The notes beneath the pieces were generated by a model, which saw only the letters and a program-made list of their open reading frames with translations, was not told where the DNA came from and made no database searches. Made by a program: the position numbers and the translations under genes. A DNA stretch of 64,000 nucleotides from Morganella morganii. GTDB taxonomy: Bacteria > Pseudomonadota > Gammaproteobacteria > Enterobacterales > Enterobacteriaceae. The stretch covers positions 2,401,857-2,465,856 of the forward strand of contig NZ_VKKS01000001.1 in the NCBI RefSeq assembly GCF_019402645.1. The letters run 5' to 3'. Positions 1 to 9,719 of the stretch are shown here, piece by piece. How positions within the stretch are numbered: position 1 is the first letter of the stretch; every line of letters starts with the position of its first letter.

Positions 1-507
1 CGTTTTATCAATATGCTCAATGTGATGCCGAACGGCGTGATCCGCATGAGTGATGTGGTACCGGGTGTGGTCGAAACGTCACTGAACGTTGGTGTGGTGA
101 AAATGAGTGACGACCGTGTGCAGATTATCTGCCTGGTACGCTCCCTGATTGAATCCGGTAAATCCTCCGTAGTCAGCATGCTGACCTCTCTGGCGGCACT
201 GTCCGGTGCGGATATTGTTGCCGAAGGCGGTTATCCCGGCTGGCAGCCGGATGCTGACTCCCCGGTCATGCATCTGGTCAGCGAAACCTATCAGCAACTG
301 TTTGATAAAACCCCGAACATTATGGTGATCCACGCCGGTCTTGAGTGCGGTTTATTCAAAAAACCGTATCCGGACATGGACATGGTTTCTATCGGGCCGA
401 CCATCACCGGCGCTCACTCTCCGGATGAGCAGGTGCATATCAAAAGCGTCGGACAGTACTGGCAGTTACTGACCGCTATCTTAAAAGCGATCCCTGAAAA
501 AGCGTAA
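1..507 (+). CDS. pepD: Cytosolic aminoacyl-histidine dipeptidase (peptidase D), C-terminal part
   Basis: The open frame runs in from before base 1, so only about the last 168 residues are present. They match the C-terminal lobe of the M20-family dipeptidase PepD, with the conserved stretch around 'MVIHAGLECG' that carries metal-site and substrate-binding residues, ending in a typical short tail. PepD is a cytosolic zinc metallopeptidase that cleaves Xaa-His and other dipeptides. The annotated first Met inside the window is internal, since in-frame codons continue upstream to base 1. A strong hairpin follows at 526-558. In E. coli pepD and dinB also lie in the same neighbourhood. Confidence 0.9.
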   Translation, partial: RFINMLNVMPNGVIRMSDVVPGVVETSLNVGVVKMSDDRVQIICLVRSLIESGKSSVVSMLTSLAALSGADIVAEGGYPGWQPDADSPVMHLVSETYQQLFDKTPNIMVIHAGLECGLFKKPYPDMDMVSIGPTITGAHSPDEQVHIKSVGQYWQLLTAILKAIPEKA

Positions 508-525
508 CAGCTTCATTCAGCCGGA

Positions 526-558
526 CGGCGGGATAATTATAGTTATCCCGCCGTTTTT
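526..558. terminator. Rho-independent terminator between pepD and dinB
   Basis: Perfect 11-bp GC-rich stem (526-536 with 543-553) and a 6-base loop, followed by five T on the plus strand. It lies between converging pepD and dinB and should end pepD transcription. Confidence 0.85.
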
Positions 559-568
559 GCATCCGGGT

Positions 569-1624
569 TCAGAATCCCAGCAGCAACTGCCGCTCCACCT
601 GCGGATCCCGCAGTGTCACATGCAGCCCCACCAGCCGTACACCGCGCCCTTCCCGGCGGCTCTCCCAGGCCAGTTCCGCCGTTTTCAGTAAATCCGCCTT
701 ATCCAGCACCGGATGAACATGTTCCTGTGTGGTCTGCTGAAAATCAGCAAATCTGAACTTGATTCCCTGGCGAGCGATCCGCAGATCCGGTGATGCCTTT
801 GTCAGACGGCGCTCCAGTTCCGGAAACAATTCATCGATAATGGTCTGACATTCACCCCACGAGGCGATATCTTCTGCCAGTGTCCGCTCAACACCGACAG
901 ATTTCCGCTCTCTGTCCGGACAAACCGGCCGCTCATCTGTACCGTGGCTGCGCTGCCAGATTATCTGACCGAATTTTCCGAACTGTTTCAGCAGCGTGAT
1001 TTGATCATAATGCTGAACATCCCGGCAGGTCTCCAGCCCGAGGTCGGCCAGACGTTTTGCCGTCACTTTTCCCACACCGGGAATTTTGCGCAAAGGCAGT
1101 GACAACACGAAATCCGTTACCTGCTCCGGTGTGATAATGTATTGCCCGTTTGGTTTATTCAAATCAGAGGCGATTTTTGCAAGGAATTTTACCGGTGCCA
1201 CGCCGGCAGATGCGGTCAGGCCCAGTTCGGTAAAGATGGTTCTGCGGATCTCTTCTGCCATCAGTGTGGCAGAGCCCCGGCACTGCGGGCTGTCCGTCAC
1301 ATCAAGGTAGGCCTCATCCAGTGACAGCGGCTCAATCAGTGAGGTATAACGGGCGAAAATAGTATGCAGATGGCGGGAGGTGGTTTTATACAACTCCATC
1401 CGCCCCGGGATCACTTTCAGATGCGGACATAACAACAGTGCTTTTGCCGTCGACATCGCACTGTGAACCCCGAAACGCCGCGCCGGATAATTGGCGGTTG
1501 CAATCACACCGCGCCGCTCAGAACTGCCGCCGATAGCCAGCGGAATATCGCGCAGACGGGGATCGTCGCGCATTTCAATCGCCGCATAAAAGCAATCCAT
1601 ATCAATATGAATGATTTTACGCAT
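569..1624 (-). CDS. dinB: DNA polymerase IV (Y-family, translesion)
   Basis: Error-prone Y-family polymerase used for translesion synthesis in the SOS response. The start at 1624 gives 351 residues, the E. coli DinB length, beginning 'MRKIIHIDMDCFYAAIE' with the catalytic Asp and steric-gate region. Further motifs are 'SLDEAYLDVT' (catalytic Asp-Glu) and the helix-hairpin-helix 'LPLRKIPGVGKVTAKRL'. A longer in-frame start at 1675 is rejected, because it would place the LexA box (1650-1665) inside the gene and ignores the AGGAG ribosome site just upstream of 1624. The gene appears monocistronic; the yafNOP genes that follow dinB in E. coli are absent. Confidence 0.95.
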   Translation of the reverse strand: MRKIIHIDMDCFYAAIEMRDDPRLRDIPLAIGGSSERRGVIATANYPARRFGVHSAMSTAKALLLCPHLKVIPGRMELYKTTSRHLHTIFARYTSLIEPLSLDEAYLDVTDSPQCRGSATLMAEEIRRTIFTELGLTASAGVAPVKFLAKIASDLNKPNGQYIITPEQVTDFVLSLPLRKIPGVGKVTAKRLADLGLETCRDVQHYDQITLLKQFGKFGQIIWQRSHGTDERPVCPDRERKSVGVERTLAEDIASWGECQTIIDELFPELERRLTKASPDLRIARQGIKFRFADFQQTTQEHVHPVLDKADLLKTAELAWESRREGRGVRLVGLHVTLRDPQVERQLLLGF

Positions 1625-1649
1625 CCGCCTCTCCTGCCAACCAATATCA

Positions 1650-1665
1650 CTGTTTAAATATACAG
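1650..1665 (-). promoter_or_regulatory. LexA (SOS) box of dinB
   Basis: CTGT-N8-ACAG palindrome (CTGTTTAAATATACAG) 26 bp upstream of the dinB start. It matches the enterobacterial LexA consensus with an AT-rich centre and implies DNA-damage induction of dinB. Confidence 0.85.
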
Positions 1666-1841
1666 TCAAATTCATTGTAATTCAAATCGATTAATGCACT
1701 AATTATTCATCACATCAATTTGCGGGCTGAAATTTGCAAGTTTGTGTTTTTTTTCTGTGATTACATCCGGTCGTCATGTTACTCCGGTAAAACAGCAGCG
1801 TGACATCACAACAGATCTCTTTCTTTACTGACGGACGGATT

Positions 1842-2692
1842 ATGAAAAAAATACTTTCTGCCCTTTTCCTGAGTTGCATTGTTATGACAACCCACGCAGC
1901 ACCACAAATTATTGCCCACCGCGCCGCCACTGCGGATGCCCCTGAAAATACCCTTTATGCCATCGATAAGGCACTGAGTAACAAAGCGGGAGCCATCTGG
2001 ATCACCCTTCAGTTATCAAAAGATAACCAGGTGGTGTTATACCGCCCCTCTGACCTGAAATCCCTGACAGACAAAACCGGTCCGGTTTCCGGTTACACTG
2101 CCGCAGAGCTGGCACAAACTGATGCGGCACGCGACTACAATCAGAAAAATAAAACGCATATCAACGCCGCTGTTCCGTCACTGGATGCGGTACTGAGTCG
2201 TTACCCTGACACCTTTTTCTACCTCGATATCAAATCCCCGGATGCCTCACCGGCTGTTTTCGCACAGCAGCTGGACGCGGTACTGACCCGCCATAACGCT
2301 AAAAACCGTATCCGGGTCTATTCAACCAGTCAGGATTATCTTACCGCCCTTCCGCAATCAATCCCCGTGTTTGAAAGCCGTGATACCACCCGTAATATGC
2401 TGGCAGACAGCCTGCTCGGACACACTTGTGACCTGACAGACAACCGCAACCCCGCTGGTATGGTTTCGAATTGCACCGCAACGTGGATGTGGTTGAAACT
2501 TTTACGCTGGGTGAAGCACGCTCTCCGGTTGTACTGACCTGGGATAAAGCTGCAATGGACTGTTTCCGTAAAAATAATAAAAACCGGGTTGTCCTGTTCG
2601 GTATTAAAACACCGGCAGATTTACAGCTGGCAACAGAGTTAGGCGCAGATGGCGTGATGGTTGACTCATTGCTGAATATGAAAATAAAATAA
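1842..2692 (+). pseudogene. Glycerophosphodiester phosphodiesterase-like exported protein, frameshifted
   Basis: ATG at 1842 begins a clear signal peptide ('MKKILSALFLSCIVMTTHAA'), followed by 'QIIAHRAATADAPENTLYAI', the HR...PENT signature of the GDPD TIM barrel. The first frame ends at 2537. The C-terminal barrel strands ('VVLFGIKTPADLQLATELGADGVMVDSLL') continue in another frame to 2692. The switch lies near 2454-2460, where a CTGG motif may have slipped; loss of one or four bases would fit. Other catalytic positions also look changed: the usual E-x-D acids read 'TLQL' and the usual HD reads 'YRPSD'. So even the intact ancestor may not have been a normal enzyme. The family call is fair; loss of function is inferred. 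Confidence 0.7.
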
Positions 2693-2733
2693 TTAATCAG
2701 AGTATTATTACCTGGTAATTTTTCGGCTCTGAA

Positions 2734-2777
2734 AAATAAGAGTGATATTTCATACATTGTGAATATCACTCTTATTT
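2734..2777. terminator. Long AT-rich terminator hairpin
   Basis: Perfect 16-bp stem (2734-2749 with 2762-2777) and 12-base loop, 41 bases after the end of the broken GDPD-like gene. Runs of A and T on both sides allow function in either direction. Confidence 0.7.
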
Positions 2778-2918
2778 AATATGTTACGTCAATTTCTGCA
2801 ATTTACTTCGTAATCCTTACATAATATTTTATAACATAACGCAATCTAATTGATTATAGTAATTTATTTATCTGGCCATTTTTGTTATAACTATAAGATA
2901 CATCCGGGAGGCCATACG

Positions 2919-3800
2919 GTGATAAGTAACCTATTTTTCGATTTAAATTCACCACAAAAATCCCCTGTTATTTTTATGGGATTATTTTTTCTGTTATTCA
3001 GTATTTATTCTTACGCAGATTGCAGTCTGTATTCAGATGAAACACGCAGCAGTAACTTAATTATTTTGGGTGCCGGTATGATTAACGGCCCGGTAAAATC
3101 TGTCATCACCACAGCACATTCCCCGGACAACAAAAACAACAATATTATTATTAACGGGCAATATGACCTGACCCCGTGTGGTGAATTGAGCTACTTTTCG
3201 CTGGAAGTCACTGAACGCTATCCCGGCCTGCAAAACCGGATGTATTCCGAAGGTCAGAAGACGGAACAAGGTTATACTTTATTATTCTCGTCACAATTGC
3301 ATGACAGCGGAAAAGCACCTGTTACCCTTATTAAGGGCCGCAGCCATCTTTTCTATGACAATCAAAAGCAAATCGTCCATGCCGAATCTGAAACCAACAG
3401 TGGCGGAAACTCACCCAAATCCCGGATGGAAACTGATTTTCTTTATGAGGATGGTTTAATCGCACAGGCCGTGTCAAAAGGTGATTCCGCAGACACCATT
3501 GGTGAAATCCGTTATGACTGGCGTCAGGATCGGCAAATAAATGCGATTATTTCACAAGGTAACGGTCTGCCTCAGCTGAACTATGAATTTGCATATAATG
3601 ATGACGGTCAGGTTATCCGGCAGACACAGATACAACACACACCTCTGGGCCGGGTAAAAACAATCTATGTTTGTCAGCAGACTGATACTTACGGAAATTG
3701 TGAAAAAGCACTCTGGCAAAGTATCTCTGAAGGGAAAAAAACCAATAATATTATTGTGATAAATACCGCGATTGTGACATCGGATTACCGTTATTATTAA
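2919..3800 (+). CDS. Hypothetical secreted protein with YD-repeat-like C-terminal part
   Basis: Not recognised. The GTG at 2919 is preferred over an ATG at 2850 because GGGAGG lies seven bases before it. That start gives an N-terminus with a hydrophobic stretch and a likely signal peptidase site after 'SIYSYA'. The mature part, about 260 residues, is polar with few cysteines. Its C-terminal half has regularly spaced 'YD/YE' strand motifs ('GEIRYDWRQDRQINAI', 'LNYEFAYNDDGQVIRQT') resembling the YD repeats of Rhs/wall-associated proteins, though too few to assign the family. It stands alone between two terminators and is AT-richer than dinB. Probably periplasmic or surface-exposed; function unknown. 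Confidence 0.6.
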   Translation: MISNLFFDLNSPQKSPVIFMGLFFLLFSIYSYADCSLYSDETRSSNLIILGAGMINGPVKSVITTAHSPDNKNNNIIINGQYDLTPCGELSYFSLEVTERYPGLQNRMYSEGQKTEQGYTLLFSSQLHDSGKAPVTLIKGRSHLFYDNQKQIVHAESETNSGGNSPKSRMETDFLYEDGLIAQAVSKGDSADTIGEIRYDWRQDRQINAIISQGNGLPQLNYEFAYNDDGQVIRQTQIQHTPLGRVKTIYVCQQTDTYGNCEKALWQSISEGKKTNNIIVINTAIVTSDYRYY

Positions 3801-3830
3801 TTCGTTATTACTGCCCCTGTATTAATGAAT

Positions 3831-3852
3831 AAAGGCGCTTTAAAGCGCCTTT
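3831..3852. terminator. Bidirectional terminator between the secreted protein gene and nqrM
   Basis: Perfect 22-bp palindrome (AAAGGCGCTTTAAAGCGCCTTT), with A-rich left and T-rich right ends, between converging genes. It should end the nqr-apbE-nqrM transcript and the plus-strand gene. Confidence 0.8.
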
Positions 3853-3869
3853 TGCTATATCATAATATT

Positions 3870-4100
3870 CTATACAATTCTATTTTTATTCAGTTTTTCT
3901 TCACGAACAGCTTCCCGTGCCATTCGTTTTTTCCGGGCATCGCACGGTTCAGGACAGTCGCAAACTTTTTCGACACCAATACTGCTCAGCCCTCCGCAGC
4001 TCCCCTGAATGCTCTTGCGCTTAATAATATAGCCCAGAGACATCCCGAGAAATGCAACCAGAAACAGGATAAAGGTTGCGATAAATACTTTAATCATCAT
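3870..4100 (-). CDS. nqrM: Na+-NQR maturation protein NqrM
   Basis: Small membrane-anchored protein (76 residues from 4100) with one N-terminal hydrophobic helix and a four-cysteine motif, 'SCGG...VCDCPEPCD', typical of NqrM (DUF539). NqrM is needed to deliver iron to the Cys-coordinated iron centre of the NqrD/NqrE pair. It is the last gene of the nqr operon, 15 bases after apbE. A GTG at 4109 also opens the frame, but the G-rich ribosome site overlaps it and fits the tandem ATGs at 4100/4097 better. The transcript ends at the palindrome at 3831-3852. Confidence 0.9.
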   Translation of the reverse strand: MMIKVFIATFILFLVAFLGMSLGYIIKRKSIQGSCGGLSSIGVEKVCDCPEPCDARKKRMAREAVREEKLNKNRIV

Positions 4101-4115
4101 ATCAGCCACCCCCTT

Positions 4116-5153
4116 TTATTTTTGCTGCAGATAGGGCTTAAATGCCTCACTGTAACGTTCTTCAAATCCTTTATCTGTTTTTACAATCATAAAAACAGGG
4201 ATATTTTGTGCATTGGCCACTTCAAGGCCACGCTCCGGCCCGAGCACATTCAGCCCGGTAGAAAAACCATCCGCACTCATGCAGTTATCCGCAATAACGG
4301 TAATTGATACCAGATTATGATTAATCGGTCGTGCTGTTTTCGGATCAATAGTGTGTGAATAACGGACATTATTTTCTTCAAAATAATTCCGGTAATCTCC
4401 GGATGTTGCCACTGAGGCATTACCCGGTTCAATGATTTCCTGTGCAGACTGACTCAGCCCCTGTGATGAAGGCTTTTCAATCGCAATACGCCACGGTTTA
4501 CCTTTACCGTTGATACCCTGAGTCCGGACTTCACCGCCCACATCCACCATATAATTGCGGATATTCTGTGATTCCAGATATTCGGCTACCGCATCCACCC
4601 CGTAGCCTTTTGCTATTGAGGACAGATCCACATACAGTTCCGGCACGGTCTTAATCAGATTATTACCTTCAACTTTCAGTTTATCAATTCCGGTCCACTG
4701 ACGGCGGGTTTCAATATCCTGCTCTGTCGGCACATGTGTCACACGCCCTTCCGGACCAAATCCCCACAAATTTACCAGCGGGCCGACTGTGACATCCAGC
4801 GCACCATCTGTCAGCTGATTAATACGGATAGCCTCACGAACCACTTTTGCGGTCGCGGCAGATACCGGAAACGGCGTATTCACGTCACGGCTCTGATTAA
4901 AGCGGCTGAGTTCAGAATCCGGCCGGTAGGTCGACATCTGATCATTTACCTCTTCCAGCACCACATCAATGCCTTTCTGTACTGATTCCGCAGACAACAC
5001 TTTCGGATCAGCGACATATTTTACCGCATAATAGGTGCCCATCGTTTTACCGTTCAGGGTCACCTGCTGTGTTTCCGGTGTGTTATCACCACACGCGCTC
5101 AGTAACAATGCCATCAGTGCCAGCGGCAGGAAAGCCCGTTTTATTTTTACCAT
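4116..5153 (-). CDS. apbE: FAD:protein FMN transferase, lipoprotein
   Basis: ApbE covalently attaches FMN through phosphate to Thr in Dxx(S/T)GAT motifs. Its targets here are NqrB ('DGFSGAT') and NqrC ('DGLSGAT'), encoded upstream in the same operon. A lipoprotein signal with lipobox 'LLSAC' anchors it on the periplasmic side. The family motifs 'GKTMGTYYAV', 'STYRPDSELSRFN', 'DLSSIAKGYGVDAVAEYL' and 'SHTIDPKTARPI' are all present, and the 345-residue length is normal. The ATG at 5153 is chosen; the upstream TTG at 5159 has no better ribosome site. It follows nqrF after 74 bases containing a hairpin. Confidence 0.95.
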   Translation of the reverse strand: MVKIKRAFLPLALMALLLSACGDNTPETQQVTLNGKTMGTYYAVKYVADPKVLSAESVQKGIDVVLEEVNDQMSTYRPDSELSRFNQSRDVNTPFPVSAATAKVVREAIRINQLTDGALDVTVGPLVNLWGFGPEGRVTHVPTEQDIETRRQWTGIDKLKVEGNNLIKTVPELYVDLSSIAKGYGVDAVAEYLESQNIRNYMVDVGGEVRTQGINGKGKPWRIAIEKPSSQGLSQSAQEIIEPGNASVATSGDYRNYFEENNVRYSHTIDPKTARPINHNLVSITVIADNCMSADGFSTGLNVLGPERGLEVANAQNIPVFMIVKTDKGFEERYSEAFKPYLQQK

Positions 5154-5180
5154 ACACAATCCAGTCTGAATTCAGATCAT

Positions 5181-5204
5181 CTGCGCCCACAGGTGTGGGC
5201 GCAG
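5181..5204. other. Intercistronic hairpin between nqrF and apbE
   Basis: Perfect 10-bp GC-rich stem (5181-5190 with 5195-5204) and a 4-base loop, without a U-run on the minus strand. It more likely trims or stabilises mRNA, or causes partial termination, than fully terminates, because apbE and nqrM follow on the same strand. Confidence 0.6.
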
Positions 5205-5227
5205 TTTCGTTATGACAAAGGCAGAAA

Positions 5228-6454
5228 TCAGCCGCCAAAGTCATCCAGCATAATATTTTCGTCTTCCACACCCAGATCTTTGAGCATCTTGATCACGGCG
5301 GCGTTCATCATTGGCGGCCCGCACATGTAGAACTCACAATCTTCCGGTGCCGGATGGTTTTTCAGGTAATGATCATAGAGAACATTATGAATAAACCCGG
5401 TGTATCCGTCCCAGTTATCTTCCGGCAGGGCATCAGACAACGCCACGTTCCAGGTGAAGTTTTCATTCTCAGCCTGAAGCTGGTCAAAATCCTCTTCATA
5501 GAACATTTCACGTTTTGAACGCGCACCATACCAGAAAGACATTTTGCGTTTGGAATGCAAACGCTTAAGCTGATCGAAGATATGCGAACGCATCGGTGCC
5601 ATCCCCGCACCACCGCCGATAAATATCATTTCCGCGTCCGTTTCTTTCGCGAAGAATTCCCCGAACGGCCCGGAAATTGTCACTTTATCACCCGATGTCA
5701 GTGACCAGATGTAAGAGGACATAATGCCCGGAGGCGCATCCGGCACACGCGGAGGTGGTGTGGCGATACGCACGTTCAGCATGATAATGCCGTGCTCTTC
5801 CGGATAGTTCGCCATGGAGTAAGCGCGGACGGTCGGTTCCTTCACGTCAGAGACATAGCGGAATAAATTGAATTTATCCCAGTCCTCACGGTATTCCTGC
5901 GGTACATCAAACTCATCATAGCGAACCACATGCGGCGGACATTCAATCTGAATATAACCACCGGCACGGAACGGTACACTTTCACCGTCAGGAATTTTCA
6001 GTTTTAACTCTTTAATGAACGTTGCTTTGTTATCATTGGAGATAACTTCGCACTCCCATTTTTTCACCCCGAAAATTTCTTCCGGCAGCTCAATTTTCAG
6101 ATCCTGCTTCACATTCACCTGGCACGCCAGACGGCAGCCTTCACGTGCTTCACGCTTGTTAATGTGCGACATTTCTGTCGGCAGAATATCGCCGCCGCCT
6201 TCTTTGATCTTCACACGGCACTGGCCGCAGGTTCCGCCGCCGCCACAAGCAGAAGAAACAAAAATTCCCTGACCGGACAACACATTCAGTAATTTATCAC
6301 CGGCAGGTGCGTCGAAACTTTTTTCCGCATCGCCGTTCACTTCAATATTAACGTCCCCTGTGTTCACCAGTTTTGATTTTGCGAACAAAATCAACGCGGT
6401 CAGCGCCAGAACAATCAGGGTAAACATTGCCACGCCTAAAATAACGATTTCCAT
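5228..6454 (-). CDS. nqrF: Na+-translocating NADH:quinone reductase subunit F
   Basis: Entry subunit of Na+-NQR: takes electrons from NADH through FAD to a 2Fe-2S cluster. One N-terminal transmembrane helix (about residues 2-24) precedes a plant-type ferredoxin domain with Cys70, Cys76, Cys79 and Cys111, the same positions as the Vibrio protein. A ferredoxin-reductase domain follows, with the FAD motif 'RAYSMANYP', '[17 protein letters not shown]' and 'FYMCGPP', ending in the conserved 'DDFGG' tail. The length of 408 residues is normal. It lies 15 bases after nqrE and is part of a single six-gene operon. Confidence 0.97.
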   Translation of the reverse strand: MEIVILGVAMFTLIVLALTALILFAKSKLVNTGDVNIEVNGDAEKSFDAPAGDKLLNVLSGQGIFVSSACGGGGTCGQCRVKIKEGGGDILPTEMSHINKREAREGCRLACQVNVKQDLKIELPEEIFGVKKWECEVISNDNKATFIKELKLKIPDGESVPFRAGGYIQIECPPHVVRYDEFDVPQEYREDWDKFNLFRYVSDVKEPTVRAYSMANYPEEHGIIMLNVRIATPPPRVPDAPPGIMSSYIWSLTSGDKVTISGPFGEFFAKETDAEMIFIGGGAGMAPMRSHIFDQLKRLHSKRKMSFWYGARSKREMFYEEDFDQLQAENENFTWNVALSDALPEDNWDGYTGFIHNVLYDHYLKNHPAPEDCEFYMCGPPMMNAAVIKMLKDLGVEDENIMLDDFGG

Positions 6455-6469
6455 AATTGCGTTTCACCC

Positions 6470-7066
6470 TTATAACTGTACGCCGGAGAAGGACATAAAG
6501 CCCAGAGCCATCAGTCCGGTGGTCACGAATGTGATCCCCAGCCCTTTCAGGCCGGCCGGTACGTCAGAGTATTTCATCTTCTCGCGGATAGCGGCCATCA
6601 GCACAATCGCCAGCAGCCAGCCAATGCCGGAAGCGAAACCGTAAACCACAGACTCCGTAAAGTTGTAGTCGCGCTGCGCCATAAAGGACACACCACCAAA
6701 GATCGCACAGTTTACGGTGATTAACGGCAGGAAGATCCCCAGCGCGTTATACAGTGACGGAAAGTAGCGATCCAGAATCATCTCCAGAATCTGTACCAGC
6801 GCTGCAATAACCCCGATAAAGGTAATAAAGTTCAGGAAGCTTAAATCCACCCCCTCCATCAGTGCGCCGTCGCGCAGCAGCAGGTTGTACACCAGGTTGT
6901 TTGCCGGAACAGAAATCCCCAGCACCACGGTAACTGCCACCCCGAGCCCAAACGCCGTTTTGACGTTTTTGGATACCGCCAGGAAGGTACACATCCCGAG
7001 GAAGAAGGCCAGTGCCATGTTTTCAATGAACACCGCCCGCACAAAGAGACTGATATAATGTTCCAT
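6470..7066 (-). CDS. nqrE: Na+-translocating NADH:quinone reductase subunit E
   Basis: Polytopic inner-membrane subunit of 198 residues with six predicted helices. It pairs with NqrD to hold an iron centre buried in the membrane through conserved cysteines: Cys26 in '[10 protein letters not shown]' and another in '[10 protein letters not shown]'. The half-helix arrangement is inverted relative to NqrD, as known for this RnfA/RnfE-related pair. It starts three bases after the nqrD stop, so translation is probably coupled. Confidence 0.96.
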   Translation of the reverse strand: MEHYISLFVRAVFIENMALAFFLGMCTFLAVSKNVKTAFGLGVAVTVVLGISVPANNLVYNLLLRDGALMEGVDLSFLNFITFIGVIAALVQILEMILDRYFPSLYNALGIFLPLITVNCAIFGGVSFMAQRDYNFTESVVYGFASGIGWLLAIVLMAAIREKMKYSDVPAGLKGLGITFVTTGLMALGFMSFSGVQL

Positions 7067-7069
7067 ATC

Positions 7070-7699
7070 TTAATCCTCCTCGATTTGTGACGGTTTCATG
7101 GTACGGATCCCCCAGATAAGCATCCCGATAATAAAGAATGCACTCGGTGCCAGCAGGAACAGGCCGTTCGGCAGATACCAGCCGCCGTTCTGTAACGTTT
7201 CCAGCACGGTGACGCCAAAGAGTTTGCCGGAGCCAATCAGTTCACGGAAGAAGCCTACCAGAAGCAGGATCACACCGTAACCTAACCCGTTACCGATACC
7301 ATCCATAAAGCTTTCAAGCGGCGGCGCTTTCATCGCATATGCTTCCGCACGACCCATTACAATACAGTTGGTAATAATCAGGCCGACGAACACGGAAAGC
7401 TGTTTGGAGATGCCATAGGCATAAGCCCGCAGAATCTGATCAACAAGGATAACCAGTGAGGCGATAATCGCCATCTGGACGATAATCCGCACACTGCCGG
7501 GAATAAAATTACGGATCATCGAGATAAACATGCTGGAGAATGCGGTTACCAGGGTTACCGCGATGGTCATGACCAGTGCGGTTTCCAGTTTGGTTGTCAC
7601 CGCCAGTGCTGAACACACCCCCAGAACCTGGAGGGCAATCGGGTTGTTATCTAATAACGGTCCGAGAAGAACGCGTTTAATTTCTTTACTATCAGCCAT
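7070..7699 (-). CDS. nqrD: Na+-translocating NADH:quinone reductase subunit D
   Basis: Polytopic membrane subunit of 209 residues, homologous to NqrE and RnfE. Cys29 ('[12 protein letters not shown]') and the cysteine in '[13 protein letters not shown]' are the expected iron ligands. The start overlaps the nqrC end by eight bases, consistent with tight stoichiometric expression inside the operon. NqrM, encoded at the operon end, is the factor that supplies iron to this site. Confidence 0.96.
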   Translation of the reverse strand: MADSKEIKRVLLGPLLDNNPIALQVLGVCSALAVTTKLETALVMTIAVTLVTAFSSMFISMIRNFIPGSVRIIVQMAIIASLVILVDQILRAYAYGISKQLSVFVGLIITNCIVMGRAEAYAMKAPPLESFMDGIGNGLGYGVILLLVGFFRELIGSGKLFGVTVLETLQNGGWYLPNGLFLLAPSAFFIIGMLIWGIRTMKPSQIEED

Positions 7700-8486
7700 G
7701 ATTCAACGCTCCTTCGCGTACTGTTTTCAGGAACGGGCCAAAACCGTTGTCACCCAGCCAGAAATCAAACATATGCTGGATGCCGTTTGAGGTCAGTGTC
7801 GCACCGGATAAACCATCAATGCCATACGGGCTGTCAGTGGAGCCGCTGCGGACAATTTTGATAGCCGGCATGCCTTCTTCATTAAACAGCTTTTTACCAA
7901 TCCACTGTTTACGCCATTGCGGGTTATCCACCTCACCGCCCAGCCCCGGGGTTTCACCGTGCTGGTAGTAACTGATCCCTTCGGAGGTGATACCGTCAAC
8001 ATCAATCGCGATAAAGGCATACATCACAGACCACAGACCGGAACCGTAAACCGGCAGAACAATCTTGCTGGTTTCACCCTGCTCATTCTGTACCAGATAA
8101 ATTTCCGCGCTGTTGGCACGGCGGCGGATTTTCGCCAGATCTTCTTCCGGTGACAGCGCAATACTGGTCTCATCACTGCGCAGTTCATCGTTGAGATCGT
8201 ATTTTCCGGAACTGTCAGTCATCCGGCCGGTTTTTAAATCCACCATTTTTGCTCTGATGAATTTTTTATAGACTTCGTCGATTTCGTTCGCCGGCATGGA
8301 TGGCGTGAGTAACCCGGCCACATCCAGAATGTTACGCTGCTTATCCAGCATAATCTGTGCCTGCTGCGTGGATTTCAGTCCCACAGCAGAACCGGCAACG
8401 ACTATCGAACACACAAGGCAAAGGACGAAGACAACGATAAACGTTCTTGCGACACTGTCCTTGTTTTTCGTTTTTTCATTAGCCAC
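7692..8486 (-). CDS. nqrC: Na+-translocating NADH:quinone reductase subunit C
   Basis: Periplasm-facing subunit with a single N-terminal helix and a covalently bound FMN. The flavinylation motif 'DGLSGATLT' is near residue 230 and its Thr is the ApbE target. The GTG at 8486 is chosen: GGAG lies eight bases upstream, the protein becomes 264 residues (normal), and it begins '[12 protein letters not shown]'. The in-frame ATG at 8531 would add an implausible tail lying within nqrB. The start overlaps the nqrB stop by eight bases. Confidence 0.95.
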   Translation of the reverse strand: MANEKTKNKDSVARTFIVVFVLCLVCSIVVAGSAVGLKSTQQAQIMLDKQRNILDVAGLLTPSMPANEIDEVYKKFIRAKMVDLKTGRMTDSSGKYDLNDELRSDETSIALSPEEDLAKIRRRANSAEIYLVQNEQGETSKIVLPVYGSGLWSVMYAFIAIDVDGITSEGISYYQHGETPGLGGEVDNPQWRKQWIGKKLFNEEGMPAIKIVRSGSTDSPYGIDGLSGATLTSNGIQHMFDFWLGDNGFGPFLKTVREGALNHG

Positions 8487-9717
8487 GTGCTTTTCTCCGC
8501 TTAATGTTTGCCTGAACCACCAGATAATCAAATAACGGGGCGAATAAGTTGGCGAACAGGATAGCCAGCATCATCCCTTCCGGATATGCCGGGTTTGCCA
8601 CACGGATCAGGACACACATCACCCCGATCAGGATCCCGTAAGCCCATTTACCTTTGTCGGTAAATGAGGCTGAAACCGGGTCCGTCGCCATAAAAATCAT
8701 GCCGAAGGCAAAACCACCCAGAACCAGATGCCAGTACCACGGCATAGCAAACAGCGGGTTTGTGTCCGAACCAATCATGTTAAAGACGGCGGACATCGCA
8801 ATCATTCCGGCCATCACACCGGCCACAATACGCAGAGAGGCGATACGGGCAAACAGAATGACGGCACCACCAATCAGAATCATCAGTGTGGAAACTTCAC
8901 CGATCGAACCCGGTACATTACCGATAAAGGCATCCATCCAGGAAATCGGCTGATTGGTCAGTGTGTTAACCAGCTGATGCTCACCACCGACAGCCCACTG
9001 TGACAGCGGGGTTGCGCCGGAGAAACCGTCAGCGGCAGTCCAGACTGTGTCACCGGAAATCTGAGCCGGATAAGCAAAGAACAGGAAAGCGCGACCGGCC
9101 AGAGCCGGATTCAGGAAGTTGCGTCCTGTACCGCCGAAGATTTCCTTCGCGACCACCACACCAAAGGTGACAGCCAGCGCAGCCTGCCATAACGGCAGTG
9201 TCGGCGGAACAATCAGTGCCAGCAGAATGGAAGTGATAAAGAAACCTTCGTTGATTTCATGCCCGCGAATCATCGCAAACAGAACTTCCCAGAAGCCGCC
9301 GACGATAAAAACAACCGCATAAATCGGCAGGAAATATACAGCGCCGAACAGCATTTTGCTGACCCAGCCCGCATCCTGCGTAAAGGATACCCCGATAAGC
9401 TCCGCCAGACGATAATGCCAGTCACCGGCAATTATCTGCTGAAGTTCCGCACCACTGTACATATCCAGCAGTACAGGAATCGCCTGGTTACCAACGTTAT
9501 ACATCCCCCAGAACATTGCCGGGAAAACGGATAACCAGACCAGAATCATCAGACGTTTAAGGTCGATAGAGTCACGGACATGTGAACGCCCGCGGGTAAC
9601 TGTCCCCGGGGTATAGAAGATGGTGGCGGCTGCTTCATACAGTGCGTACCATCTCTGTAATTTTCCGCCCGGTTCGAAATGCGGCTCGATTTTTTCCAGA
9701 AATTTTTTCAGACCCAT
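8479..9717 (-). CDS. nqrB: Na+-translocating NADH:quinone reductase subunit B
   Basis: Large membrane subunit of 412 residues that binds riboflavin and a covalent FMN and carries much of the Na+ path. The flavinylation motif 'DGFSGATPL' places the acceptor at Thr236, identical in position to the Vibrio cholerae subunit. The conserved '[20 protein letters not shown]' is present. It starts two bases after the nqrA stop. Together with NqrC it explains why apbE is in this operon. Confidence 0.97.
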   Translation of the reverse strand: MGLKKFLEKIEPHFEPGGKLQRWYALYEAAATIFYTPGTVTRGRSHVRDSIDLKRLMILVWLSVFPAMFWGMYNVGNQAIPVLLDMYSGAELQQIIAGDWHYRLAELIGVSFTQDAGWVSKMLFGAVYFLPIYAVVFIVGGFWEVLFAMIRGHEINEGFFITSILLALIVPPTLPLWQAALAVTFGVVVAKEIFGGTGRNFLNPALAGRAFLFFAYPAQISGDTVWTAADGFSGATPLSQWAVGGEHQLVNTLTNQPISWMDAFIGNVPGSIGEVSTLMILIGGAVILFARIASLRIVAGVMAGMIAMSAVFNMIGSDTNPLFAMPWYWHLVLGGFAFGMIFMATDPVSASFTDKGKWAYGILIGVMCVLIRVANPAYPEGMMLAILFANLFAPLFDYLVVQANIKRRKARG

Positions 9718-9719
9718 GA

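Noticed and set aside
1625..1675. Longer dinB start at 1675
   Set aside because: It would put the LexA box inside the gene and ignores the AGGAG before 1624; the short form has the E. coli length.
3825..4307. 160-codon plus-strand frame over nqrM/apbE
   Set aside because: Begins in the terminator palindrome and runs antisense to two identified genes.
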